Assembly (NCBI GenBank): GCA_028281495.1
Contig: JANQJU010000060.1
Coordinates: 124,001 to 188,000 of the forward strand
Direction: 5' to 3'
DNA from: SAR324 cluster bacterium
Lineage (GTDB): Bacteria; SAR324; NAC60-12
Length of the DNA stretch: 64,000 nucleotides
In this document: positions 1-8,645 of the stretch, piece after piece
Numbering within the stretch: the first letter of the stretch is position 1
Layout: every line of letters begins with the position of its first letter
Made by a program: the position numbers and the translations under genes
The notes under the pieces: generated by a model
What the model saw: only the letters and a program-made list of their open reading frames with translations
Databases searched by the model: none
Told to the model about the DNA's origin: nothing

Positions 1-1203
1 TTGAGTCTGTTTGTGTCAACCCTGGTGTTATCCATGCTTCCATCTTTTGTTTGGGCTTTTGATGATGATCGAGAAATCAACGATCCTGACTTTGATAAAG
101 AAGCCTTCCTCGATATCAAATCATATCAATTCAGCAAATTGCGAGACTGGGAATGGGACGAAACCCTCAATGGATTTCGGCTGCAAGAAGGTAGCCTGAA
201 TCTTGATTTTTCTTACTTGGTGATCGAAGGGCGGGTGAGGCAACCCATTACCGAACGCATCACTGTGTCCTACCGCGGGAAGCAAGAGCAGTTTTATGCG
301 ATCAAGCCGATCCGACAAGAAGCTGAAGCTCAACTGCGTGTGTGGGGGAACTGGCATATCGCTCTATTTGGTTTTCCTACTTACGATAAACGGGTTGGTG
401 ACTTTGGAACTGCTCTGATTTGGGGACAGCCACCTTGGAATTATGTCCGTGTGGCTCGTATCCAACAAGAAATTCTCTACAACGATAAAAATTTCGAAAA
501 CGACGAATATATTGAGGAACCTGTCGAAGATCAGATCGAAGGTGCTTATGCTTCGGATCGACTCAAAGTCCGATTTCAAGGAACCATCAGCCATCCAGCA
601 GAACAGTTCTTTCCTGATGATCAACTGACCTTCGAGCATCAAAGTGAAGAAAGCTCCTGGGAAATTCGATATCGGTTTCCAAAGGACCAATGGTTTGGAT
701 GGAAAGCGCGCAGTTTTGATATATTCAAATCACGGGCTTCTCCGGTTTCCGAAGAAGCCGAGGATAATCAACGCCAAACCCTACAATTTATCTCCTCCGA
801 TTTTTATTGGGTTCTCCCGAATTTGGATCAATTCACGCTGACCACAGGACTCCAATACGATGTCTTCCGTAATCGCCTCCGTGACTCCCAAGATACTAAT
901 AACAGTTTCGATTATCGCTTCGAGACCTTGCAAGCTTATGCGACCCTCCTCCATCCTTGGGATGAAACACTCGATCTCGAATACGGGGTTTATGCCGGAG
1001 ATGTTACGGAAGCACGAAATCGATTGACTGAATCGGTTGATGACAAATTTGGTCGTCAAATCGAAGCGAAAGCGCGCTTCAGTGCCGAGTGGCATTCCAT
1101 TAAAGGCAACGCTCGATTGCTGGTCGTGACCTCCTGGAATTTAGATGATCTTGCCGACACTCCGTGGGATGGGGGTGGAGTTTCGATTATGATGTCATTT
1201 TGA
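1..1203 (+). CDS. Outer-membrane beta-barrel-like protein, 5' end at the window edge
   Basis: The frame is open from base 1 and begins with a TTG, so the true start may lie upstream. The first 19 or so residues form a hydrophobic export signal ending in a VWA site. The rest is rich in alternating polar and aromatic residues and contains many short amphipathic strands. It ends in Ser-Phe, and a C-terminal phenylalanine is typical of barrel proteins inserted by the BAM complex. I do not recognise a named family. An outer-membrane barrel of unknown function is the best reading. It lies about 110 bp upstream of a binding-protein/cyclase operon and might serve as its outer-membrane entry, but nothing in the sequence proves that. 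Confidence 0.6.
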   Translation: MSLFVSTLVLSMLPSFVWAFDDDREINDPDFDKEAFLDIKSYQFSKLRDWEWDETLNGFRLQEGSLNLDFSYLVIEGRVRQPITERITVSYRGKQEQFYAIKPIRQEAEAQLRVWGNWHIALFGFPTYDKRVGDFGTALIWGQPPWNYVRVARIQQEILYNDKNFENDEYIEEPVEDQIEGAYASDRLKVRFQGTISHPAEQFFPDDQLTFEHQSEESSWEIRYRFPKDQWFGWKARSFDIFKSRASPVSEEAEDNQRQTLQFISSDFYWVLPNLDQFTLTTGLQYDVFRNRLRDSQDTNNSFDYRFETLQAYATLLHPWDETLDLEYGVYAGDVTEARNRLTESVDDKFGRQIEAKARFSAEWHSIKGNARLLVVTSWNLDDLADTPWDGGGVSIMMSF

Positions 1204-1315
1204 TGCGCCTAGACTCTAGATTCGTTCATAGATGACATCTTCATTTTAACTTGTTAATAAGCGTTTCAATAATCTGAGTCATCGCGTCACACTAAGAAAC
1301 CAATTTGAGAAGCAA

Positions 1316-2227
1316 ATGGAAAAAACGCGTGATAGATCACTCTTTATCCTTGTCACCGGCATCATAGTGTTAGGGTTTGCTTTAGGCCTAGCCCCAACCG
1401 CGATAAGTCGTCCGCTGAAGACAATCCAGCACACTCAGGAAATTCGCATCTGTATTGCTCCGATACATCCTGCAACTGCCACGGTTGAGCCAGTCGGATG
1501 CACGGAGAATTGCCAATTTGGTGGTCCTGCCTACGAATTGGCAATGGCATTTGCAGCAACGCTAGGGCCAGAGATTCAAGAAAAAGTGATCCGCATTGAC
1601 TGGGATCAGCAATTTCACAACCAAGCAGGAAAGACCGTACAAGATGCCGATTACATCCCTCACTTACTGGCTTCGGGAATCTGCGACGTTTATCCGAACA
1701 ATATAACAAAAATTGGGTGGCGGCTCCGTAAAGTCGGTTGGGTACCTTTATTTCCCAGCAGACGCTTGGTTATCACACAAAATCAAAAAACACCCCCGAT
1801 AGTAGGCCCCTCAGACCTAGCAGGCAAAGTGACAGCGGTAGAAATCAACACGTCCTATCACCACTGGATCAACAAACAAAACCAGACCACTTTCCAGAAC
1901 AACCCGATTCGGATCAAACACATGCCACTGACCCAGGCTTTGGAGGCGGTTGATACCAACCATGTGGATTTTGTCGTAGTCGATGCAGATGCTGCGATTT
2001 GGTCGATTTATCATCGGCTGCGTCACTCCAAAGTCGCATTTCCTGTTGGTGAGCAAGAGGAAATTGGTTGGGCATTTCATCCCGAACACAAAGAACTTCA
2101 ACAACGGGTTACTCAATTTTTCAACAGAGAGAAAGCCAATGCTCATTCATCGCTCAATCGCATTTGGGAGGTGCATTTTGGAATGAGCCTGACCACTTTC
2201 ATTACTTTTATCCAATTCAGCCGATAA
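1316..2227 (+). CDS. Periplasmic solute-binding protein, family 3 type (orphan)
   Basis: This 303-residue protein has a long N-terminal hydrophobic segment (about residues 10-32) followed by a fold typical of bacterial extracellular solute-binding proteins of family 3. Recognisable parts are the opening strand EIRICIAP, the stretch LASGICDVYPNN, the hinge phrase GPSDLAGKVTAVEINTSY, and VDFVVVDADAAI near residue 220. Two cysteines (CTENC, about residues 60-64) could form a disulfide. No permease or ATPase gene follows. The next genes are a second binding protein and a membrane adenylate cyclase, so the protein may feed a signalling receptor rather than a transporter. The family is clear; the ligand cannot be told. 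Confidence 0.75.
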   Translation: MEKTRDRSLFILVTGIIVLGFALGLAPTAISRPLKTIQHTQEIRICIAPIHPATATVEPVGCTENCQFGGPAYELAMAFAATLGPEIQEKVIRIDWDQQFHNQAGKTVQDADYIPHLLASGICDVYPNNITKIGWRLRKVGWVPLFPSRRLVITQNQKTPPIVGPSDLAGKVTAVEINTSYHHWINKQNQTTFQNNPIRIKHMPLTQALEAVDTNHVDFVVVDADAAIWSIYHRLRHSKVAFPVGEQEEIGWAFHPEHKELQQRVTQFFNREKANAHSSLNRIWEVHFGMSLTTFITFIQFSR

Positions 2228-2247
2228 CTTTGTTTCCAAAAGGTTTT

Positions 2248-3489
2248 ATGAGGGTCAACATAATGCATTTGCTAACTCGAAAAGTGCTGTTCAGAGCGAC
2301 GGCATTCCTAGCATTTTCGTTGGGAATGGGTTGGTTTCCCCATGTCATAAAGGCAAAACCCGTTGAGTTGGCTGTTTTGCTTCCATTCAGTGGGGTGTAC
2401 AAAACTCCGGCGAATGACGTGAAAGACGGATTTTTGCTTGGCATCAAACAAGAGGAATTGCGGCAAGGTATTCAGCTAAAAGAATCGGCTATCCTCAAAT
2501 TTCTAGACACTCGGCTGGATCCGGATCGAAGTTTTGTGATGACAAAGAAAGCAATACAAGAAGGTGCTCAAGCGGTCATGGGCATCATATCGTCTGCGGT
2601 TGCATTCAAGATTCGAGACCTTGTGATAGAAGAATCCAAAATTCCGCTCATCCTATTTGGAGCGGCAGCCACTCCAAACTTAAAAGTGCAATCGCCGCTT
2701 TTTCTGAGAACCAGTTACGTTGCCTATCAACCAAGCATCGCTTTGTCTTTATGGCTTCGAGAGAATCCACCCGTTGATAAAGAAAAACCAACATGGGCCT
2801 GTATCTATGCCGACTATATTGTAGGGGTGCAGTTCTGTGATGGATTTAAGTTGGGTTACGAACCCTATGGAGTGGAAGTGGGTCGGGTTCCAGTTCCATT
2901 CAAAACATTGGACAAATCGCCCCAATTGATTCAGCTCGCTAAGCTCAAGCCAGACTTTGCGTTTGCTTTTTTTGCCGGGTCGGAAGCACAAGTTTTCATT
3001 GCAGATTATTATCGATTTAAATTGCAAAATCGTATCCAACTCACCGGGCCAGGCTTTCTTGTGGAACCAGGATTGCTGCGAAAGTATGAACAGACAATAG
3101 ACCCTTATAATACTTCGGTGGGACTTCTAAGCGCGACCTATTGGAGCCACGATCTAGATAACGAAACCAATCGAAACTTCGTGAAATTGTATCAAATTGA
3201 ATATGGTAGGATTCCGACCACACTCGCAGTACATGGATATGATACTGGAACACTCTTGGTCAAAGCGATTTCTCAAATGCAGGGGGAATGGGATGGAGAA
3301 CAATTGGTGGCTCTAATGAGGACGTTACCAGTGAATTCTCCTCGGACTGGTAGTCCGTTGCTCTTCAATAAAAGTGGGGACCCGATTAACCCTGGATACA
3401 TTTACGTGACAAAACGCAAAAACGATAAGCTGATGAATGAGAAAATAGGTTCCTTCCCGTCGATCAATATGGACGACTATCTTCCGTAA
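2248..3489 (+). CDS. Periplasmic branched-chain-amino-acid-type binding protein (orphan)
   Basis: This is an ABC-type receptor of the Leu/Ile/Val binding-protein class (Peripla_BP_6). The opening VELAVLLPFSGVY, the mid-domain phrase LIQLAKLKPDFAFAFF and the late motif HGYDTGTLLVKAI are characteristic. A signal peptide ends near VIKA. Two starts compete: ATG 2248, with a short AAAGG just upstream, and ATG 2263, with a better placed GAGGG. The frame also runs back into the previous gene, but that part has no export signal. The stop is 19 bp before the cyclase gene, so the three genes probably form one transcript. No ABC permease is present. A role as the sensory lobe of a cyclase system is inferred. 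Confidence 0.8.
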   Translation: MRVNIMHLLTRKVLFRATAFLAFSLGMGWFPHVIKAKPVELAVLLPFSGVYKTPANDVKDGFLLGIKQEELRQGIQLKESAILKFLDTRLDPDRSFVMTKKAIQEGAQAVMGIISSAVAFKIRDLVIEESKIPLILFGAAATPNLKVQSPLFLRTSYVAYQPSIALSLWLRENPPVDKEKPTWACIYADYIVGVQFCDGFKLGYEPYGVEVGRVPVPFKTLDKSPQLIQLAKLKPDFAFAFFAGSEAQVFIADYYRFKLQNRIQLTGPGFLVEPGLLRKYEQTIDPYNTSVGLLSATYWSHDLDNETNRNFVKLYQIEYGRIPTTLAVHGYDTGTLLVKAISQMQGEWDGEQLVALMRTLPVNSPRTGSPLLFNKSGDPINPGYIYVTKRKNDKLMNEKIGSFPSINMDDYLP

Positions 3490-3508
3490 CAATTCAACCA
3501 CGAAGACT

Positions 3509-5836
3509 GTGTTTAAACTCCAAAAACTGTTCCACAAGCTCTTTAACAAGTTATTATTTTTTATTGTTTTTTGCCTAGCGGTCAGTGGAGGGATAGCATT
3601 TTTTCTAATCAAGGAGCAAATCACCGAGATCGTTTACGAGCAGACGCAACGAGTATTCGAAAGCGATTTCAAAAACGTCAACACATTCTTAATCAGAGAA
3701 AAAGATAAGCTGATTGCTTCCTCACAAAAGATATCTACAGAAAAGAATCTTTTGATTTCTGTAGAATTGGAAGTGTTGGAAGAAGTACAAAAAATAATCA
3801 CCTCTCATCAAATCCTTCTCGCTTCCCTACTCAACATCGACGAAGTTCTTTTAACGGACCCCCAGGGACGTGTCATTAGCCAAGGGTACGATGTCCACAC
3901 TCAAATTGACCCCATGTTGATGAACAACGCCTTTGGAATCATCGAGAAGTCAAGCACTACCCAATTTTTTAGCCAAAGTCCGTTGTATGGATCCGGCGGT
4001 GAGGTTATTGGTCACGTGGTCTTAATTCAAGGCTTGTCAGAGAACCCCAGGTTTTTTGCAGACCTTAAAAAATCGATTGAAAAAGAAGCTATTCTGTTTA
4101 TTGGAGAGCACCAAGTAGGCGTCACCTTTGACGAGGAATTGGGAGAATTTGGCAAAGTGGAAGGGTTTCCCGAACTATTCACCGCCGCGAAGAATTCGTA
4201 CATTGGGATGGAACGGGAGTTTCGAGAAATATACAATCTCTCTGAAGTCCGGGTGGCGATTCTTCAGTCTATGAAACCATTGGCACAATACATCGAAGAA
4301 CTGCTGCTGGGGACTGTGGTATTTATATTTGGCTTCGTGGTCTTAATTGGTTTTTTAACCACCCTCTTTTTCACATCAAACATTCGGAGACCGCTGAATC
4401 AAATTCAAACAGGGATTGAGGCGATTCGAGATGGCAATCTCGACACCCAAATCCATTTAGAAAAAAAAGATGAATGGGCTGTTATTGAAGGCGCTCTTAA
4501 TAGTATGACAGCTCGACTTAAGTCCTCGAAGACACAGTTAGAGAATTACAGTCGAAGCTTAGAAGAAATGGTCACCCAACGTACTGCAAAGCTTCAACAA
4601 TCGCTGGAAGAAACTAAACGGAAAGAACAGGAAATTTCCCACATCAATCAGGTCATTCGGACAGTGAATGCGACACTCGAACTGGACCAGGTGATGCAAA
4701 CGGTTTTGTCGGTGTTGCAAGATTTGTTTCCATTCAATCAAATCGGAATTTGGCTCATCGATACAAAACGTCAAGAACTCCAATTTTCCAGAATGTTCGG
4801 AAGTGGAGCTAGCTTGCGGCGCATATCGCATATGAGTCAAATCAAGATCCCGCTGCATCATGAAAACAGCTGGTTGGTAAAAACGATTCGTAACAATGAG
4901 CCAGGGTATGTCTCTCCGATTTCAGATGAAATGCTCGAATACTTTGATGAGCTGGATCGGTCTATCTACGAGATCATTTTGACCAAGTCGTTGTTGCTTT
5001 ACCCTTTGGAAGTGCACAATACTGTGATTGGTGTGATCGTGTTTGGCGCGAGTGAAGAACCGTTTCATCTGGAAGAAACTGATATCTATAAGATTCAACG
5101 CTACATTATCCAAATTGCAACGGCGGTTAACAACGCGCGGCTTGCCGGAGTCATTCGAGAGAAACAGGAACAAATGGAATTGTTGGCCTCCAAGCTGGCA
5201 AAATATCTTTCTCCCCAAGTTTATGAGTCCATTTTCTCTGGGGAAAAGGATGTGAAGATTGAAACCTACCGCAAGCGGTTGACAGTCTTCTTTTCGGATA
5301 TTGTGGGATTCACTTCCAAAACCGAACAAACTCCGATGGATAAATTGACCCGATGGTTAAACAACTATCTTGAACACATGGCAACGATTGCCATTCGGAA
5401 TGACGGAACCCTTGATAAGTTTATCGGAGATGCCGTGATGGTGTTCTTCGGAGATCCCCAAACAAGCGGAGAAAAAAAAGACGCTATCAAATGTGTTTTG
5501 ATGGCAATGGAAATGCGTGATTATGCCAAATTATTAGGCGTGGACATCCGAATTGGCGTCAATACCGGGGATTGTATCGTGGGAAACTTTGGGTCGGAAC
5601 AACATATGGAATATACCATCATCGGAGGGGCCGTGAATCTGACAGCCAGACTGGAGACAAATTCCGAGGCAAACAAAATTCTTATTTCCGACACCACATT
5701 TGAACTGGTCAAAGATGTGATTCGTTGCAAACCCAGGGGAGGGATTCATGTCAAAGGCATCAACCGTGAGGTGATGACCTATTGGGCGGTTGAATATCAG
5801 AGGGATCTTTACGAACATTTGGAAGGAACCACATAA
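3509..5836 (+). CDS. Membrane adenylate cyclase, class III (sensor-HAMP-GAF-cyclase)
   Basis: This 775-residue receptor starts at GTG 3509. A transmembrane helix lies at about 15-35, followed by a periplasmic sensor region to about 262, a second helix at about 264-290, a HAMP domain and coiled coil to about 390, a GAF domain at about 390-550, and a class III cyclase domain at about 588-770. The catalytic domain keeps the first metal aspartate (FSDIVGFT), the second (IGDAVMVFFG), the base-recognition lysine (DKFIGD), a threonine at the partner position (EYTIIG), and the VN and AR residues that stabilise the transition state. A Lys/Thr pair predicts ATP as substrate. It follows two binding-protein genes closely, which suggests those proteins present ligands to its periplasmic domain. 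That last point is inference. Confidence 0.9.
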   Translation: MFKLQKLFHKLFNKLLFFIVFCLAVSGGIAFFLIKEQITEIVYEQTQRVFESDFKNVNTFLIREKDKLIASSQKISTEKNLLISVELEVLEEVQKIITSHQILLASLLNIDEVLLTDPQGRVISQGYDVHTQIDPMLMNNAFGIIEKSSTTQFFSQSPLYGSGGEVIGHVVLIQGLSENPRFFADLKKSIEKEAILFIGEHQVGVTFDEELGEFGKVEGFPELFTAAKNSYIGMEREFREIYNLSEVRVAILQSMKPLAQYIEELLLGTVVFIFGFVVLIGFLTTLFFTSNIRRPLNQIQTGIEAIRDGNLDTQIHLEKKDEWAVIEGALNSMTARLKSSKTQLENYSRSLEEMVTQRTAKLQQSLEETKRKEQEISHINQVIRTVNATLELDQVMQTVLSVLQDLFPFNQIGIWLIDTKRQELQFSRMFGSGASLRRISHMSQIKIPLHHENSWLVKTIRNNEPGYVSPISDEMLEYFDELDRSIYEIILTKSLLLYPLEVHNTVIGVIVFGASEEPFHLEETDIYKIQRYIIQIATAVNNARLAGVIREKQEQMELLASKLAKYLSPQVYESIFSGEKDVKIETYRKRLTVFFSDIVGFTSKTEQTPMDKLTRWLNNYLEHMATIAIRNDGTLDKFIGDAVMVFFGDPQTSGEKKDAIKCVLMAMEMRDYAKLLGVDIRIGVNTGDCIVGNFGSEQHMEYTIIGGAVNLTARLETNSEANKILISDTTFELVKDVIRCKPRGGIHVKGINREVMTYWAVEYQRDLYEHLEGTT

Positions 5837-5991
5837 AAAACTATATCCATCCTCATTTAAAGGAAAAAGACGAATGTTCTAACGAATCAACCGCAAAGTC
5901 GGGCACCATATAAAAAGGCTTATGGATTTAGAAAAAGAAGATCAAAAAATTTACCCATCAAAAATGGTACAACTTCCAGAAATTGGTGAAT

Positions 5992-6672
5992 ATGAGTGAG
6001 AAGAATATAAAATCAATCGACCAGGATATTGATGAGAAGACACCTAAGGAAAATTTCAGCCACTACAAAAAAATGAGACTATCCTTGTCAATGACAGAAA
6101 CTCAGTTTGAAAACGGGTACTGGTATGCAGCGGAATTGAAAGCGTTTGCCAAGGAAATTGGTATTCCTTCAGCTTCGAAATTGAGAAAAGATGAATTGGA
6201 GCAATCCATAAAATATTTCTTTCGCACGGGGAAGGTGGAATTATCGACTCAAAGGAGTCTCACCAACACGGCAGTCAAAGATGTGGATCTGGGGTTGAGT
6301 TTGGAACTCCCTATTCGGCACTATACCAGCAATAAAGAAACCAAGTCGTTCATCGTTGCAGAAGCAAAAAAGCAAGTGCCGAATCTTAAAGAAAAATCAG
6401 GGGTTCGCTATCGATTGAATCGATGGCGAGAAGAACAACTGACACAGGGAATTCCAATCACCTATGGTGATTTGGTGAATCGCTATATTGAGCTAAATCA
6501 GACAAAAGAAAAATTTTCTCAGATTCCTACTGGTCGGTATATCAATTTTATTTCTGATTTCTTGGCTCAGGAAGCTAATGCCACCAGGTCGCAAGCTATC
6601 GAAGCCTGGGAACAGCTCAAAGAACTGGATGCCCCCAAAACGTATGAAAGTTGGAAAGCCTACAAGGAATAG
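5992..6672 (+). CDS. SAP-domain protein, possible nucleic-acid-binding protein
   Basis: This is a lysine- and glutamate-rich protein of about 226 residues. The N-terminal half holds a SAP-like motif around YWYAAELKAFAKEIG followed by LRKDELEQSIKYFF, the helix-turn-helix pattern of this DNA-binding family. The C-terminal half is helical and ends with a segment containing AIEAWEQLKELD and KTYESW. I set the start at ATG 5992; the frame also opens at TTG 5983, three codons earlier, and neither has a strong ribosome binding site. It stands alone, with the next gene convergent. Bacterial relatives of this layout are usually annotated as SAP-domain proteins of unknown function. Confidence 0.65.
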   Translation: MSEKNIKSIDQDIDEKTPKENFSHYKKMRLSLSMTETQFENGYWYAAELKAFAKEIGIPSASKLRKDELEQSIKYFFRTGKVELSTQRSLTNTAVKDVDLGLSLELPIRHYTSNKETKSFIVAEAKKQVPNLKEKSGVRYRLNRWREEQLTQGIPITYGDLVNRYIELNQTKEKFSQIPTGRYINFISDFLAQEANATRSQAIEAWEQLKELDAPKTYESWKAYKE

Positions 6673-6685
6673 TTTTTAAACGGGC

Positions 6686-7135
6686 TTAAGAATCCTTTCG
6701 AGTCTTCTGTTTTTTCATAAAACGCATGCCCTTTTCGATTTTGTCATCTTCCCAGCCTTGTTGCTTGTAGAAGCCGTACGCTCTCAAAGTGGCATTGACG
6801 TCGGTTGTAAGCCAAATTTCGTTCCAACCATTGGACCAAAGCCAATTTTCGGCACGATTTAATAATCCCGCCCCGACCCCTTTGCCTTCGAAACCCGGCA
6901 ACACCGCGATCACCGACAGTTCTCCGTTGTCGCGATTGCCCATCGCAAATCCAATGACCTTATTGTCAACTTCACACAACCAGCCTTTGTGATTTGTGGC
7001 TAGCATATTCGTGACCGAGATCTCATTGATTCCTAAATCTTCAAGTTCTTGTCGAGACAAGGTATTCTCACGGGTTGCGACTCGGACATTGAAAAGTTGG
7101 GGTACGTCGAATTTTTCGATTTCTCTGAATTTCAT
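6686..7135 (-). CDS. GNAT family N-acetyltransferase
   Basis: This 149-residue protein is a compact GCN5-related acetyltransferase. The acetyl-CoA pyrophosphate loop is seen as FEGKGVGAGLL after the strand LSVIAVLPG, and the typical late segment RAYGFYKQQGW follows. It would transfer acetyl from acetyl-CoA to an amine; the substrate is unknown. It is the first of three unrelated GNAT genes within 1.8 kb. The 3' end faces the SAP gene with only 13 bp between the stops. Confidence 0.85.
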   Translation of the reverse strand: MKFREIEKFDVPQLFNVRVATRENTLSRQELEDLGINEISVTNMLATNHKGWLCEVDNKVIGFAMGNRDNGELSVIAVLPGFEGKGVGAGLLNRAENWLWSNGWNEIWLTTDVNATLRAYGFYKQQGWEDDKIEKGMRFMKKQKTRKDS

Positions 7136-7144
7136 TTTGGTCTT

Positions 7145-7204
7145 TCTAACGTTTTTAACTAAGTTTATTGATTATCTAACGCTTTTAAATAAGTTTTTTA
7201 ATTC
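7145..7204. repeat. Two-copy 30-bp imperfect tandem repeat
   Basis: Two AT-rich copies, each beginning TCTAACG followed by TTTTAA, lie side by side at a 30-bp period. They fill most of the gap between two minus-strand acetyltransferase genes. No function is visible. Confidence 0.5.
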
Positions 7205-7851
7205 TTTAATGTTTCGTAAGGTATTTTATATAGCACTTCATCTAATAGATAACCACTCAAAGATTTTACTATTCTTTCGTCAAAGATGATGCCACCTAAC
7301 GATTCAGGGATTTTGCGACTGGCGATATTGGCTTTGTCCACTGGATAAATTGCATAATCAAAATCGATGTTTTCTACAGCCCAATAAACTAAAAGGTGGA
7401 TTGCTTCTCTTCCATACTTTTGTCCGTGTTCGTCTTTTCTAATCCAGATACCCAATTCAGGAGTTTTTGGGTTTTGGTTTAAGTGAAACCCACAACATCC
7501 CAAAAATTGTTCACTATCTTTTTTTGTGATTACTAAAATCAAGTCTTGTCCCAAACGCATTTTTTCTAAGGACTCTGAGATGAAGGTATTTGTCTCCTCG
7601 ATTGCTTCTGCTGGTTTCGGAAACATATACCGAGTGACTTCAGCTGTAAATTCTTTGAACATGACAGAACTGAAGCGGTGGTCGATGGATTGCAAAGAAA
7701 TACGATTTCCTTCAATTTTTAATGTGGTTAAATCGAGAGCAGGTTCCCTTTTGAATTGATAAGACAGCATAGGGCTAATTACTCGGGTTGGAGGTTGCTT
7801 CTTGAGATCAAAAGATGACCAAACTTTAGGTTTCTCATCGTTGAAGAGCAA
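7198..7851 (-). CDS. GNAT acetyltransferase, RimJ/RimL-like
   Basis: This 217-residue protein has the acetyltransferase layout of the RimJ/RimL and ribosomal-protein-acetylating group. It shows an opening strand ISLQSIDH, a central ELGIWIRKDEHGQKYGREA with the acetyl-CoA loop, and a closing segment around NIASRKIPESLGG. The chosen start is a TTG at 7851 because an AGAGGA sits five bases upstream. A later ATG at 7770 has no ribosome binding site but would still include the whole domain. The first 27 residues may therefore be a lineage-specific extension. The substrate is unknown. Confidence 0.8.
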   Translation of the reverse strand: MLFNDEKPKVWSSFDLKKQPPTRVISPMLSYQFKREPALDLTTLKIEGNRISLQSIDHRFSSVMFKEFTAEVTRYMFPKPAEAIEETNTFISESLEKMRLGQDLILVITKKDSEQFLGCCGFHLNQNPKTPELGIWIRKDEHGQKYGREAIHLLVYWAVENIDFDYAIYPVDKANIASRKIPESLGGIIFDERIVKSLSGYLLDEVLYKIPYETLKN

Positions 7852-7900
7852 GGCTTTCCTCTTCTAAAAAGGGCAACAATAACGTGAAAGGAATTAATAG

Positions 7901-8434
7901 ATGGAAATAAAAATTCGATCTATCGAAAACAACGATTACGAAGATATCGCTAAAATTTATTCTTATGAGTCTGTGATCAATCAAACGAGTCAGTTACCCC
8001 ACGGGAATGCTGATTTTTGGAAAGGATTCTATGGATCTAAAGCAAACGGGTCCATAGAGTTGGTTGCGGAGTGTGATGGGAAACCAGTGGCCCATTTGGG
8101 AATCTTGATGAGTCAGGCCCCTCGACGCCGACATGCAGCCAGTTTTGGAATTGCAGTGCATCCGGACTATCAAGGTAAAGGGGTAGGGGCCGCTCTTCTC
8201 GAAGAAATGATTCGTTTGGCGGACAACTGGCTGGATCTATTGAAACTAGAACTCACGGTTTTCACAGACAACAAAATTGCCGTGGAACTTTACAAAAAAT
8301 ACGATTTTGTCATTGAAGGTACTTCGAGATACGACACTTTCAAGCAAGGGAAATATTGTGATTCCTATAAAATGTCTCGTCTTCATCCTCGTATTCGGAG
8401 TGTTAGCCAGACTTCTTCCGGTTTGGATCAATGA
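7901..8434 (+). CDS. yhhY: GNAT N-acetyltransferase, YhhY-like
   Basis: This protein of 177 residues strongly resembles the YhhY acetyltransferase family. Shared phrases include PRRRHAASFGI, the acetyl-CoA loop YQGKGVGAALL, the stretch ADNWL, LELTVFTDNKIAVELYKKY, and the end phrase KYCDSYKMSRL. The Escherichia coli relative acetylates certain amino acids. The gene is divergent from the preceding acetyltransferase, with 49 bp between starts. About 20 residues at the C-terminus go beyond the usual family end. Confidence 0.85.
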   Translation: MEIKIRSIENNDYEDIAKIYSYESVINQTSQLPHGNADFWKGFYGSKANGSIELVAECDGKPVAHLGILMSQAPRRRHAASFGIAVHPDYQGKGVGAALLEEMIRLADNWLDLLKLELTVFTDNKIAVELYKKYDFVIEGTSRYDTFKQGKYCDSYKMSRLHPRIRSVSQTSSGLDQ

Positions 8435-8645
8435 ACAGATGAATCTGGATATTCAAGCTGTGATGCCCTTTGTTTTGTTTGTAGACACAAAATCGAAAAG
8501 TAGGTATATCGTCGCCGCATGAACCGATTGGGAGTCCTAGCTTATTTGGAAGGATACAAATTCAACAACACCAACTTAGGCTCCTTTAAAGAATCAAGAT
8601 TTCAATAAAAATTTCCAAAGATATTCAAGATAGGGAGTAAGATTT

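Noticed and set aside
8277..8522. A plus-strand frame overlapping the end of the yhhY-like gene
   Set aside because: Most of it is an alternate frame of the acetyltransferase; the unique end shows nothing recognisable.
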